Assembly: GCA_049975245.1 (NCBI GenBank)
Contig: JBNGDB010000010.1
Location: forward strand, 20,275 to 84,274
Direction of reading: 5' to 3'
Origin: UBA117 sp049975245
Lineage (GTDB): Archaea; Methanobacteriota; Methanobacteria; Methanobacteriales; Methanobacteriaceae
Length of the DNA: 64,000 bases
Every line of letters starts with the position of its first letter. Position 1 is the first letter of the stretch. Below the pieces are notes generated by a model. That model searched no databases. It was not told the origin of the DNA and was given only the letters and a program-made list of their open reading frames with translations. Positions 26,482 through 35,110 of the stretch are shown here, piece by piece. Made by a program: the position numbers and the translations under genes.

Positions 26482-27169
26482 AAGCGAAAACATTATAGAA
26501 ATAAATGACCTCAAAAAAAGTTATGATAATGGAACTATAAAAGCCTTAAATGGCATAAACCTTAAAATTAAAAAAGGAGAATTTGTTTCTATAATTGGAC
26601 CATCTGGTTCAGGGAAATCAACCCTCCTTAATATGATAGGAGCGCTAGATAAAGCAGATGAAGGTTCTATAAATGTTGCAGGCATAGATTTGATGCTTAA
26701 AAAAGATTTAAGCAAATTTAGATCCTGCGAAATTGGTTTTGTATTTCAACTGCATAACTTAATTCCTAATCTCACCGTACTGGAGAATGTACAGATCCCT
26801 ATGTTTGAAACTCAAGTATCCGGTAAAGAGATGGAAGAAAGGGCCATGGACCTTCTGAGATCAGTTGAACTTGAACATAAAGTTAACCAGAGACCAACAA
26901 AGCTTTCTGGAGGGGAAAGACAGAGAGTTGCTATTGCAAGGGCGTTAGTGAATCATCCATCCATAGTTTTAGCTGATGAGCCAACAGGAGCTTTAGATTC
27001 CAAGACTGGTGACATAATTTTGAATCTTCTTAAAGACATTCATAAAAAAGAAAATGTGACTCTGGTTATGGTTACACATGAACCTTATGTAGCTAATATG
27101 GCAGACAGAATCATAACTGTGCTTGATGGAAAAATTATGGAAGAAAAAACTAATAATTTAGGCTCATGA
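26474..27169 (+). CDS. ABC transporter ATP-binding protein, MacB/LolD type
   Basis: ATPase partner of the preceding permease. In 231 residues: Walker A GPSGSGKSTLLN (about 43-54), Q-loop FVFQLHNLIPNLTVLENV, signature LSGGERQRVAIARAL, Walker B VLADEPTGALDS and H-loop VTHEPYVA. These match the LolD/MacB ATPase family. Translation starts at 26474 inside the permease gene's last codons, with GGAGG nine bases upstream. No membrane-fusion protein, expected only in bacteria with outer membranes, is present. Confidence 0.94.
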   Translation: MSKSENIIEINDLKKSYDNGTIKALNGINLKIKKGEFVSIIGPSGSGKSTLLNMIGALDKADEGSINVAGIDLMLKKDLSKFRSCEIGFVFQLHNLIPNLTVLENVQIPMFETQVSGKEMEERAMDLLRSVELEHKVNQRPTKLSGGERQRVAIARALVNHPSIVLADEPTGALDSKTGDIILNLLKDIHKKENVTLVMVTHEPYVANMADRIITVLDGKIMEEKTNNLGS

Positions 27170-27419
27170 TTTAATAAGGGGAGATTGGATCAAACTCTAC
27201 TTATCTTTTTTAAGCCCTAATTTTCAAATTTTAGATCAAATAGAAAAATTTAAAGAACTGGATTTAATTTCTTATTTTTAATAATAATATGAAATAAATG
27301 GTTAAAATGACATTAGAAGTATTTATACACATAAATCAAATTATTGCACTTATTAAATGTGATACTCTTATTAATTTCATTTTCCATATATCAACTTGAT
27401 TTTCTAATCAGGTGATTTT

Positions 27420-28193
27420 ATGAAAATTATACAATTTTATAAGGACGGAAAAGAAAAAACAGGATTATTAGAAGGAAATGACGTAACTGAACTTTCGTGT
27501 TCAATTATTGAAGCAATAAATTCAACATCTATAGAAAATTACATAAATGGCCCTAATTATAAATATGAAGATATTAAAATAAAATCTCCTATTTCGCCTT
27601 CTAAAATAATCTGTGTTGGGCTAAATTATAAGGATCATGCTAAAGAATTAAACATGGAAATTCCAGAAGAGCCAATTATTTTTATGAAACCCCCTACTTC
27701 AGTAATAGGGCATTTGGATACTATTTTATATCCTTATTCGTCTATGCAGATTGATTATGAGGTGGAAATTGCCGCGGTAATTTCTTGTGAGGCAAAAAAT
27801 ATTAAAAAAGATGAGGCTTCAAATTTTATTGGAGGATATACGGTTTTAAATGATGTTACTGCTAGGGATCTACAAAGAAAGGACGGTCAATGGACTCGTG
27901 CCAAAAGTTTTGATACCTTTTGCCCCCTAGGACCAGCTATAGAGACAGATATAGATTCTAAAAATCAAAAAATATCTCTTAAACTAAACGGAGAACTTAA
28001 ACAAAATTCTAATACTAGCAATATGATATTCCAAACAGAAGATCTTATAGAGTTTATATCAAATATAATGACCTTAAAACCAGGTGATATTATAGCAACA
28101 GGTACTCCTCCGGGTGTAGGTTCTATGAATAAGGGTGACGTGGTATCTGCCAAAATAGAGGATATAGGGGTACTTGAAAATTATGTTAAATAA
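27420..28193 (+). CDS. Fumarylacetoacetate hydrolase family protein
   Basis: A 257-residue metal-dependent enzyme of the FAH superfamily (2-hydroxyhepta-2,4-diene-1,7-dioate isomerase, acylpyruvase or oxaloacetate decarboxylase types). The conserved core is visible: IICVGLNYKDHAKEL, FMKPPTSVIG, the metal ligands of IDYEVEIAAVI, NDVTARDLQRKDGQWTRAKS and the GDIIATGTPPGVG loop. GGTGAT precedes the ATG. The N-terminal 70 residues are the short FAH N-domain. Archaeal homologues occur without aromatic degradation pathways, so a role in clearing oxo-acids such as oxaloacetate is more likely; not proven. Confidence 0.9.
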   Translation: MKIIQFYKDGKEKTGLLEGNDVTELSCSIIEAINSTSIENYINGPNYKYEDIKIKSPISPSKIICVGLNYKDHAKELNMEIPEEPIIFMKPPTSVIGHLDTILYPYSSMQIDYEVEIAAVISCEAKNIKKDEASNFIGGYTVLNDVTARDLQRKDGQWTRAKSFDTFCPLGPAIETDIDSKNQKISLKLNGELKQNSNTSNMIFQTEDLIEFISNIMTLKPGDIIATGTPPGVGSMNKGDVVSAKIEDIGVLENYVK

Positions 28194-28279
28194 TTATAAA
28201 TTTTGTTTTTTTAACTTTGAAAAAAATATAATATTAAGAAGTATTTGAAAAATTAATTCAAATAATTCTTTAATATGTT

Positions 28280-31150
28280 TTATTCTATGTAAATAGCTGG
28301 TTTGTAGGGTAATGCGTTTTTAGATTTGCCCTCTGGGTCGTAATCAGGGGTTTTATATAGTTTAATTTCTGCGCCAGCTTCTTTAGATAAAAAATCTTCA
28401 GAATTTTTAATAATGGAATATTCATCTATACGGCCGACATAATTAGTTTTGGTAATTTCTCGGGCAATTTTCTTAGCAAATTCGGCTATTTCTTTTTTAT
28501 TATCGTGAACGTCCATTTGAATGGATTTTCCCATAATTTGTCCGATATCGGGCTTACCTACTTCATTAGCTATCTTAAAAACATCCCATTTCCAGTCGGG
28601 AGCAATGTATATATGGATTTTTTCAGGTTTAACGTCTATAATCTTTTTGATTTCGTTAATATCCTCCAATAAACCCTGAAAAATTTCTTCTGATTTTTGT
28701 ACTTTTTCGTCTATTAATTCCGGATTATACTCTGGCCAAGCTGCTTTTGATACAAATCCATCCCCGCCGTGCTTTTGCCACATTTCTTCACAAGTATGTG
28801 GAACAAAGGGGGCCATTAACCTAATCCAAATATTTAAAACATAATTTAATGTATCAGCCACCTCTTTTAGAATTTCATCATTATTAAGTTCATTTTTCAC
28901 TCGATAAAGATAATGATCTAAGTCCTTTTTTAATAAAAAAAGCGACTCTTGCAGCGCTTTTCTAGTCTGAAAACCTTCTAAAGCTTCTGTAGAATCACGT
29001 ACTCTCATGTGCAATTGATTTATAAGCCATAAATTTATAGGTTTTAATTGTTCAAATTTTAGGTCTATCTCTTCAAAATCCAATTTATAAGAGGTCAAAT
29101 TTTCAATTAAATTATCAAATTCTGAAAACCATTCTAAACGTTTTTTTATCCCTTTCACTTCTTTTTCACGCCAATCAAAATCTTGCCAGGGTTCTGCAGA
29201 AGACATTAAGAATAATCTAACCACGTCAGCTCCGTGATCATTAACTGCATCACTTAAAAGAACCACATTACCTTTAGAAGAAGACATTTTATGTCCTTCC
29301 AGAAGTCCCATACCAAAAACAACAGCACCTCTTGGCCATTTATTTTCAGGAAAAATGGCAGAGTGATGGAATAGATGGAAAGTCAAATGATTCCCAATAA
29401 GATCTTTGGCCGAAAGCCGCCAATCTAAGGGATACCAATAATTAAATTCATCTTTAATATCTTTAAATAATTCATCACCAATTTCGGGGGAATAATCATT
29501 ATTAAAATCAATAAAAACGTTTTTGAAGAAATTATCATCCAAACTTTCAGCATCTATTTTTTTCAAGTAGGGGGCAATGGTATAATAGGCCATGTATATA
29601 GTTGAATCACTTAAAGGTTCAATTATCCATTGGGGATCCCAGGGAAGTTTTGTACCGAGGCCTATTCTGCGTGAACAAGCCCAATCCTGAAGCCAACCAA
29701 TATAATATTCAAAATTAGCTTCCACTTCTTCAGGAACTATTTGCATGTTTCTTAAACATTGGAGAGTTTTTTCTTTCCAATCTTCGTCAGAATATTTCAT
29801 AAACCACTGATCTTCCATTATACGGACCACACATTTGCTTCCACAACGACAAACCACCGGTCTTTCTGCAAAATCATGCATTTTATCTCCCTTTCCAGTT
29901 TCAAGGAGTTGTTCTATAATTTTTTCACGCGCTTCACTGACAGGAAGATCTTTATAATTATGTATATGCTTGGACATTACTCCTTTAGCATGTTCCAATT
30001 TATAAAGTTCATTGGTGGCTTCTTTAAGTTTAGAATCTTCCTGATTTTTTACTCCAAATTTTTTTATCATATCTTGCGCAGGATATTCTCCGAAGCCCTT
30101 TAATTTTATTACATTGCGTGGTTGAATTTTAACGACCTTTTCGGTTAAATTATACCTTTCAAGAAGTTCTTGATTTTTTTTCAGATCTTCAAGTGCTATG
30201 TAATCAGCTGGAGCATGACCCGGTACAGAATAAACTACTCCTGATGCATATTCTGGATCAACAAAGGAAGCAGGGAGTATAGTATGTTCTTCACCAGTCA
30301 AAGGATTCTTTGCATATTCCCCAATTAAATTGGTTACATCCACTTCTTCTAATATTTCTATATCCTTTTTTTGATGGATCAAATTATCATATGCTTTTCT
30401 ACTGATAATCCAATCTTCATCCCCCATTCCAACTTTAACATAATCTTCTTCTGGGTTTAACCATAAATTAGTCACACCAAATATAGTTTCTGGACGAAAA
30501 GTTGCAGGAACCAGATAAGATCCATCTATTTCAAATTTAATAAGTGTTAATTCATTAATGCCTACTCCTTCTCCGTCTAGAAGGTCATGATCTCCCACGG
30601 GATTTTCACATTCAGGGCAATATTTAACTGGATGAGCTCCTTTGTGGATTAGACCTTTATTTTTTAAAGTTCTAATTTGCCATTCAATAAATTTCTGATA
30701 TTGGGGATCAATAGTTTTAAATTCTCTTCTCCAATCAATTGAATATCCCATTTCCTGCATTACGTCCTTATATTCGCTGCTAAAATAATCAACAATATAT
30801 TGGGGGTCAATAAATTTTTTTAATTCTGGTTTAGGTACCTTATGTATCTTTTCGTAGATATTTAGCGTCCAAGGATCATTCCGGGCTATTCTTTTAGCAA
30901 TTCCAATCACCGGGGCACCCGTAACGTGCCATGCCATGGGGAAAAGTACATTATAACCTTGCATTCGTTTGAATCGAGCATAAACGTCTGGTACTGTATA
31001 AGTTCTACCATGTCCAATGTGCATAGCTCCACTGGGATAGGGATAAGCAACTGTTATAAATAATTTTTCTTGATTATTGGGATCAGCTTCAAATAACTTG
31101 TTTTCATTCCATTTTTTTTGCCACTTTCTTTCTGTATTGATGTCTGTCAA
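28280..31150 (-). CDS. leuS: Leucyl-tRNA synthetase, archaeal type
   Basis: Charges tRNA(Leu). The 956-residue class I enzyme has the HIGH motif in GAMHIGHGRTYTVPD, a large editing domain (about 175-400, with TFRPETIFGVTN), a zinc-like cysteine site CRCGSKC, and the KMSKS loop as GHKMSSSKGNV near residue 620, followed by the anticodon-binding and C-terminal domains. The archaeal/eukaryal order of the editing insertion fits. It starts with TTG at 31150, preceded by GGTGGTGA. Transcribed alone or together with cutA, which ends 200 bases upstream. Confidence 0.97.
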   Translation of the reverse strand: MTDINTERKWQKKWNENKLFEADPNNQEKLFITVAYPYPSGAMHIGHGRTYTVPDVYARFKRMQGYNVLFPMAWHVTGAPVIGIAKRIARNDPWTLNIYEKIHKVPKPELKKFIDPQYIVDYFSSEYKDVMQEMGYSIDWRREFKTIDPQYQKFIEWQIRTLKNKGLIHKGAHPVKYCPECENPVGDHDLLDGEGVGINELTLIKFEIDGSYLVPATFRPETIFGVTNLWLNPEEDYVKVGMGDEDWIISRKAYDNLIHQKKDIEILEEVDVTNLIGEYAKNPLTGEEHTILPASFVDPEYASGVVYSVPGHAPADYIALEDLKKNQELLERYNLTEKVVKIQPRNVIKLKGFGEYPAQDMIKKFGVKNQEDSKLKEATNELYKLEHAKGVMSKHIHNYKDLPVSEAREKIIEQLLETGKGDKMHDFAERPVVCRCGSKCVVRIMEDQWFMKYSDEDWKEKTLQCLRNMQIVPEEVEANFEYYIGWLQDWACSRRIGLGTKLPWDPQWIIEPLSDSTIYMAYYTIAPYLKKIDAESLDDNFFKNVFIDFNNDYSPEIGDELFKDIKDEFNYWYPLDWRLSAKDLIGNHLTFHLFHHSAIFPENKWPRGAVVFGMGLLEGHKMSSSKGNVVLLSDAVNDHGADVVRLFLMSSAEPWQDFDWREKEVKGIKKRLEWFSEFDNLIENLTSYKLDFEEIDLKFEQLKPINLWLINQLHMRVRDSTEALEGFQTRKALQESLFLLKKDLDHYLYRVKNELNNDEILKEVADTLNYVLNIWIRLMAPFVPHTCEEMWQKHGGDGFVSKAAWPEYNPELIDEKVQKSEEIFQGLLEDINEIKKIIDVKPEKIHIYIAPDWKWDVFKIANEVGKPDIGQIMGKSIQMDVHDNKKEIAEFAKKIAREITKTNYVGRIDEYSIIKNSEDFLSKEAGAEIKLYKTPDYDPEGKSKNALPYKPAIYIE

Positions 31151-31350
31151 TTTTTCACCACCAGAATCAGCGTAAAGGTATAATAAAATTTATGCAATAA
31201 AATTTTTGTTAAATATTTTAACCTAATATTTTTAAAATTCAAATTTAAGCCATTTATTATGGCATAGCCAACTTGGATAAATATATCCCATATTCCTAAT
31301 TAAATTATCACGATAAAATTTAAATTTCTAATCTCCTCAAAATGAATGAT

Positions 31351-31665
31351 TTATTTAGCTAATTCATTTTCTAACCAATTTAAATAATCTTGAGATCCGT
31401 GTATAACAGGTATCGCTAGTATACAGGGATTATCGTAACTATGAACTTCTTTTACCTTTTCAATTATATTTTCAATTTTACTAGTATCGGTTTTTGCAAT
31501 TAATAATGATTCAGCGTCTTCTTCCATTTGTCCCTCCCAATGGTATATGGATTTGATTGATGGTAAAATATTGGTACAACCAACCAATCTTTCATCTAAT
31601 AATATTTTTGCTATTTTTTCAGATTCGACCTTTCCCGATGTGGTAATATATACTAAAATATACAT
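31351..31665 (-). CDS. cutA: Divalent-cation tolerance protein CutA
   Basis: A 104-residue trimeric, PII-like fold protein. It carries the family blocks LVGCTNILPSIKSIYHWEG (with the conserved Cys and Trp), SLLIAKTD and HSYDNPCILAIPVIHGSQDY. CutA binds copper and other divalent ions, but its physiological role is not settled. GGTGAT supports the ATG. It starts only four bases after the nadE stop, so the two are co-transcribed. Confidence 0.95.
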   Translation of the reverse strand: MYILVYITTSGKVESEKIAKILLDERLVGCTNILPSIKSIYHWEGQMEEDAESLLIAKTDTSKIENIIEKVKEVHSYDNPCILAIPVIHGSQDYLNWLENELAK

Positions 31666-31669
31666 TTTA

Positions 31670-32461
31670 TCACCTTATTAGAGGCATTTCTGGCAATACT
31701 AATTTATGTCTAGATTGTATAACCATATTTTTGACCCTTATAACTTCCTTCAAAGGAATATTAATAATCTTAGCAACATCTTCTTCATTCATATTTTTAT
31801 CAATCAAAAGAGTTAACAATTTATCAAGGGTTTCATAATCTATACCAAGTTCTTCTTCGTCGGTTTGCCCAGGCCAAAGACCTGCTGTAGGAGGTTTATT
31901 TATTATTTCTTCAGGGACTCCAATGTAATTTGCGACTTGACGCACATGTTTTTTGTAAAGGTCTCCTAAAGGTAAAATATCTACCCCACCATCACCATAC
32001 TTTGTGAAGTAACCAACCAGAAGTTCTGTTCGATTTCCCGTCCCCACCACCAATCTGTTGAGGATGTTAGCATGATAATAAAGTATGACCATTCTAATTC
32101 TTGCTTTTAGATTGCCATAAGCAACTTGGTTAGCTTTATGTGAACAAATAGTTGAAAATGGTTCAATTAATGAGTCTATGTGTATGATTTCATATTTAAT
32201 TCCTAAGTTTTTTGCCACTAACTTTGCATGTTCTAGGTCATCGTAGGAAGTAGTTTCACTGGGCATTATCAATCCTAATATTTTTTCTTTTTCAATTGAT
32301 TTTGAACATAGATAAGCAACAGTTGAAGAATCAACACCTCCACTTAGTCCTAAAACAAATCCATCAACATTACATTCTTCAATTTTTTTTTGAAGAAATT
32401 TAATTATCTTTTTAAATGCTTTTTCATAATTTATTTCATCATTTTTTAATACTTCGTGCAT
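31670..32461 (-). CDS. nadE: NH3-dependent NAD+ synthetase
   Basis: Last step of NAD synthesis: amidates deaminated NAD with ATP and ammonia. The protein of about 263 residues shows the PP-loop GLSGGVDSSTVAYLC, the NaAD-binding GNRTELLVGYFTKYGDGG and the PPTAGLWPGQTDEEELG loop. There is no glutaminase domain, so it uses free ammonia. The ATG at 32461 (MHEVLKND) fits the family; the frame is open upstream to 32539 but that segment looks non-coding. First gene of the nadE-cutA pair. Confidence 0.95.
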   Translation of the reverse strand: MHEVLKNDEINYEKAFKKIIKFLQKKIEECNVDGFVLGLSGGVDSSTVAYLCSKSIEKEKILGLIMPSETTSYDDLEHAKLVAKNLGIKYEIIHIDSLIEPFSTICSHKANQVAYGNLKARIRMVILYYHANILNRLVVGTGNRTELLVGYFTKYGDGGVDILPLGDLYKKHVRQVANYIGVPEEIINKPPTAGLWPGQTDEEELGIDYETLDKLLTLLIDKNMNEEDVAKIINIPLKEVIRVKNMVIQSRHKLVLPEMPLIR

Positions 32462-32703
32462 AAAACCACGTTTGAACAATTGAGTAGATGGATAATTTAT
32501 TAAATTTTTAGAATTTTTATAAATATATGTTAGAATCAAATGTATTACTTTTTATTGCATCAAATTTTAGTGATATTCTATAACTTTATAAGTTATTATA
32601 TATGATAAAAGTTTAAAACTGAAGATTTATAATGGTATTATATAGTATTTTCTAAAGCTGATTTTAGACTACTTAACTTATACTAAAAATATGGAGGTAT
32701 GAA

Positions 32704-33693
32704 ATGGCATTTAGAGATCTTTTTAAATTTAACAAAGGAAAAACAACTTTCGTTTTTATTGGAGGTAAAGGTGGCGTAGGTAAAACTACTATGTCTGCTG
32801 CCACAGCGCTATGGGCTTCTCAACAAGGCAAAAAAACATTGATAATATCCACAGATCCAGCCCATTCTTTGGGAGACTCATTTGAAAGAAACATAGGACA
32901 TGAACCAACACCAATTAAGGAAAACCTTTATGCAGTAGAAATCGACCCTGAAGTGGCTATGAATGATTATCAAGCAAAAATGAAGGAGCAAGCAGCTTTA
33001 AATCCTGGCATGGGAATGGACATGCTTCAAGATCAAATGGATATGGCTTCTATGGCGCCGGGGATAGATGAAGCAGCAGCTTTTGATAAATTTTTACAGT
33101 ACATGACCACTGATGAATACGATATTGTGATATTCGACACTGCTCCTACTGGACACACACTCAGATTCCTTTCTTTCCCAGAAATGATGGATTCCTGGGT
33201 GGGGAAAATGATTAAGGTAAGAAAACAAATTGGGAGCATGGCTAAAGCATTTAAGAATATTTTACCCTTCATGGGAGATGAAGAAGAGGAAGATAGGGCC
33301 TTAGAAGATATGGAAGTCACTAAAAAGAAGATCAGAGAGGCAAGAGCCGTAATGGCAGATCCAGACAGGACTTCTTTTAAGATGGTGGTTATACCTGAAG
33401 AAATGTCCATTTACGAATCTGAAAGGGCTATGGAAGCACTAAGAAAATATAACATATTTTCTGATGGGGTTATCGTAAACCAGATCTTACCTGAAGAAAC
33501 TGGATGTGAATTTTGTGAAGCTCGTAGGAAGTTACAACAAAAGCGTCTTGAAACCATTCATGATAAGTTTGGCAGACAATTAATAGCAGAAGTTCCCCTT
33601 CTTAAAGAGGAAGCCAAAGGAATGGACACCCTTAAAGAGGTTGCCAATATACTCTATGGGGAATCTGAAGTTCCACAAATTGAAGGTGATTAA
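32704..33693 (+). CDS. ArsA/Get3-family ATPase
   Basis: A 329-residue single-domain ATPase of the ArsA/TRC40/Get3 family, which in eukaryotes delivers tail-anchored proteins to membranes and in archaea is thought to do the same. It has the deviant Walker A GGKGGVGKTTMSAATALW, switch I STDPAHSLGDSF, switch II FDTAPTGHTLRFL and the zinc-binding CxxC pair CEFCEAR that joins the dimer in Get3. A Met-rich stretch near 95-120 (GMGMDMLQDQMDMASMAP) fits the hydrophobic substrate groove of Get3. Arsenite transport is unlikely because no ArsB lies near. GGAGG precedes the ATG. Confidence 0.93.
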   Translation: MAFRDLFKFNKGKTTFVFIGGKGGVGKTTMSAATALWASQQGKKTLIISTDPAHSLGDSFERNIGHEPTPIKENLYAVEIDPEVAMNDYQAKMKEQAALNPGMGMDMLQDQMDMASMAPGIDEAAAFDKFLQYMTTDEYDIVIFDTAPTGHTLRFLSFPEMMDSWVGKMIKVRKQIGSMAKAFKNILPFMGDEEEEDRALEDMEVTKKKIREARAVMADPDRTSFKMVVIPEEMSIYESERAMEALRKYNIFSDGVIVNQILPEETGCEFCEARRKLQQKRLETIHDKFGRQLIAEVPLLKEEAKGMDTLKEVANILYGESEVPQIEGD

Positions 33694-33736
33694 TTAATTC
33701 ATTTTATTTCCTTTTAAATTATTAGAGGTGTTTTAA

Positions 33737-33898
33737 ATGAAAGATAATCAAAAAAATGCAATTTTGAGTTTAGTTGGAGGTATTGGTCTTTTAGTTATGT
33801 TAGGTGGAATTTTTGGATTATATCCATTTAATTATGGTCTATTAGGAGCAATAGCCATCTGGATAGTTGCCGGTGTATTGAAAGCATATTTTGCCTAA
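33737..33898 (+). CDS. Small membrane protein of 53 residues
   Basis: A short frame after GAGGTG with an ATG at 33737. The product has two hydrophobic segments (ILSLVGGIGLLVMLGGIFG and LLGAIAIWIVAGVLKAYF), so it probably spans the membrane twice. It follows the Get3-like ATPase gene by 43 bases on the same strand, so they may be co-transcribed. Function unknown. Confidence 0.75.
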   Translation: MKDNQKNAILSLVGGIGLLVMLGGIFGLYPFNYGLLGAIAIWIVAGVLKAYFA

Positions 33899-33954
33899 TA
33901 CTCTAATAACTTTTTTAATATCCTTAACCTATATTCGTACTTTTCCAGGGGAAT

Positions 33955-34323
33955 ATGTTAATTAAAGATGTTAAAGATGGAAAATATTTCACATCATTGG
34001 ATGAAACTATTTTATGTGAGTTATTACATCCAAAAAACGATATAAAAGCTTTTAAAATGAATTTTAGTTTAGCTTACGCTTTTTTAGAGCCGGAAAAATC
34101 TTCTCTACCTCATAAAATAAAAAATTCTGTTGAAGTTTACTATATCCTAGAGGGTATAGGATTAATGCATGTTGATGACGAGATTAGGAAAGTTAAAGAA
34201 GGTCAGGCGATTTATATTCCTCCAAATTCCATACAATATATTGAAAATGCGGGAAATTCAGTATTAAAGATTTTATGCATAGTTTCACCGCCATGGAAAT
34301 CAGAGAACGAGGAACTGGAGTAA
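33955..34323 (+). CDS. Cupin domain protein
   Basis: A 122-residue single cupin. The two cupin motifs are recognisable: motif 1 around SLPHKIKNSVEVYYILEG (His, Glu positions) and motif 2 around IYIPPNSIQYIENAGNS. Small cupins may be isomerases, dioxygenases or binding proteins; the metal ligands are only partly conserved (the second motif has Gln in place of His). GGGG precedes the ATG. It converges with cbiE, with four bases between stops. Confidence 0.82.
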   Translation: MLIKDVKDGKYFTSLDETILCELLHPKNDIKAFKMNFSLAYAFLEPEKSSLPHKIKNSVEVYYILEGIGLMHVDDEIRKVKEGQAIYIPPNSIQYIENAGNSVLKILCIVSPPWKSENEELE

Positions 34324-34327
34324 CTGG

Positions 34328-34951
34328 TTAATAAATTACCATAACACACATGTAACTAAAATTGTAATTTAATACTTTCTCTAGCGACGTTTCTACTACT
34401 TTTTCATCTTCATAACTAAGCTTTTCACATATTGCTACTTTTTTTAGAGGATTAACACCATTATCTATTAAAAAATTAACTATTTCTTTTACATTAAAAT
34501 TGGGGAGTATTATGGTGGGTTTATCATTATCTATTGTAGATATTAGCTCTTTTGAAACACCTTTACCATGTATGGTTACTAAATCTGCGCTATCCCAAGG
34601 CAAGAGTAGCCTAGCGGCACATAACTGAATAGAGCTTATACCCGGAATAACTTCTATTTCAACATCTTTTGACATTTTTATAACTGTTTTTAGTAGTCCA
34701 GAAAATCCAGGATCTCCTGTAGAGAGAATGCAAACATTTAAACCATTTTTTACATTTTTAATTCCATATTCAATTTGTTCTTTTATTTGTTCTGGGTGAA
34801 GATTTATCTTTTCAGCACCAACATTTTCAAATAAATCATTGGCTCTCTTACTACCAATAACAATATCAGATGATTTTACAACATTTATGGCGGCTAATGT
34901 TAAATAATCCTTTGAACCAGGTCCAATTCCAGTAATATAAAGTTTTGACAT
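34328..34951 (-). CDS. cbiE: Cobalt-precorrin-7 (C5)-methyltransferase
   Basis: SAM-dependent methyltransferase of anaerobic corrinoid synthesis. The 207-residue protein has the tetrapyrrole methylase start YITGIGPGSKDYLTLAA, the LSTGDPGFSGLL substrate loop, IPGISSIQLCAARLLLPW and DKPTIILPNF typical of CbiE rather than other members. The fused decarboxylating CbiT is not present, as usual in archaea where cbiE and cbiT are separate. No other cobalamin genes lie nearby. GAGG precedes the ATG. Confidence 0.92.
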   Translation of the reverse strand: MSKLYITGIGPGSKDYLTLAAINVVKSSDIVIGSKRANDLFENVGAEKINLHPEQIKEQIEYGIKNVKNGLNVCILSTGDPGFSGLLKTVIKMSKDVEIEVIPGISSIQLCAARLLLPWDSADLVTIHGKGVSKELISTIDNDKPTIILPNFNVKEIVNFLIDNGVNPLKKVAICEKLSYEDEKVVETSLEKVLNYNFSYMCVMVIY

Positions 34952-35110
34952 CTTAATCCTCTAGATGAATGCTTTATTGTTAAAGATCATTTTTTTTGTC
35001 TTATTTTTATTTTGTTTTAAATAATTAATATGACTTATTGTCCTTAGTAATAAAAATCTTTATTTTTAGTGAGTAACATAATACTTATATCAATCTATTC
35101 AGTGAAAATT

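Noticed and set aside
32704..33693. Arsenite efflux ATPase role
   Set aside because: Single domain with CxxC and Met-rich segment fits Get3; no arsB or arsR nearby.
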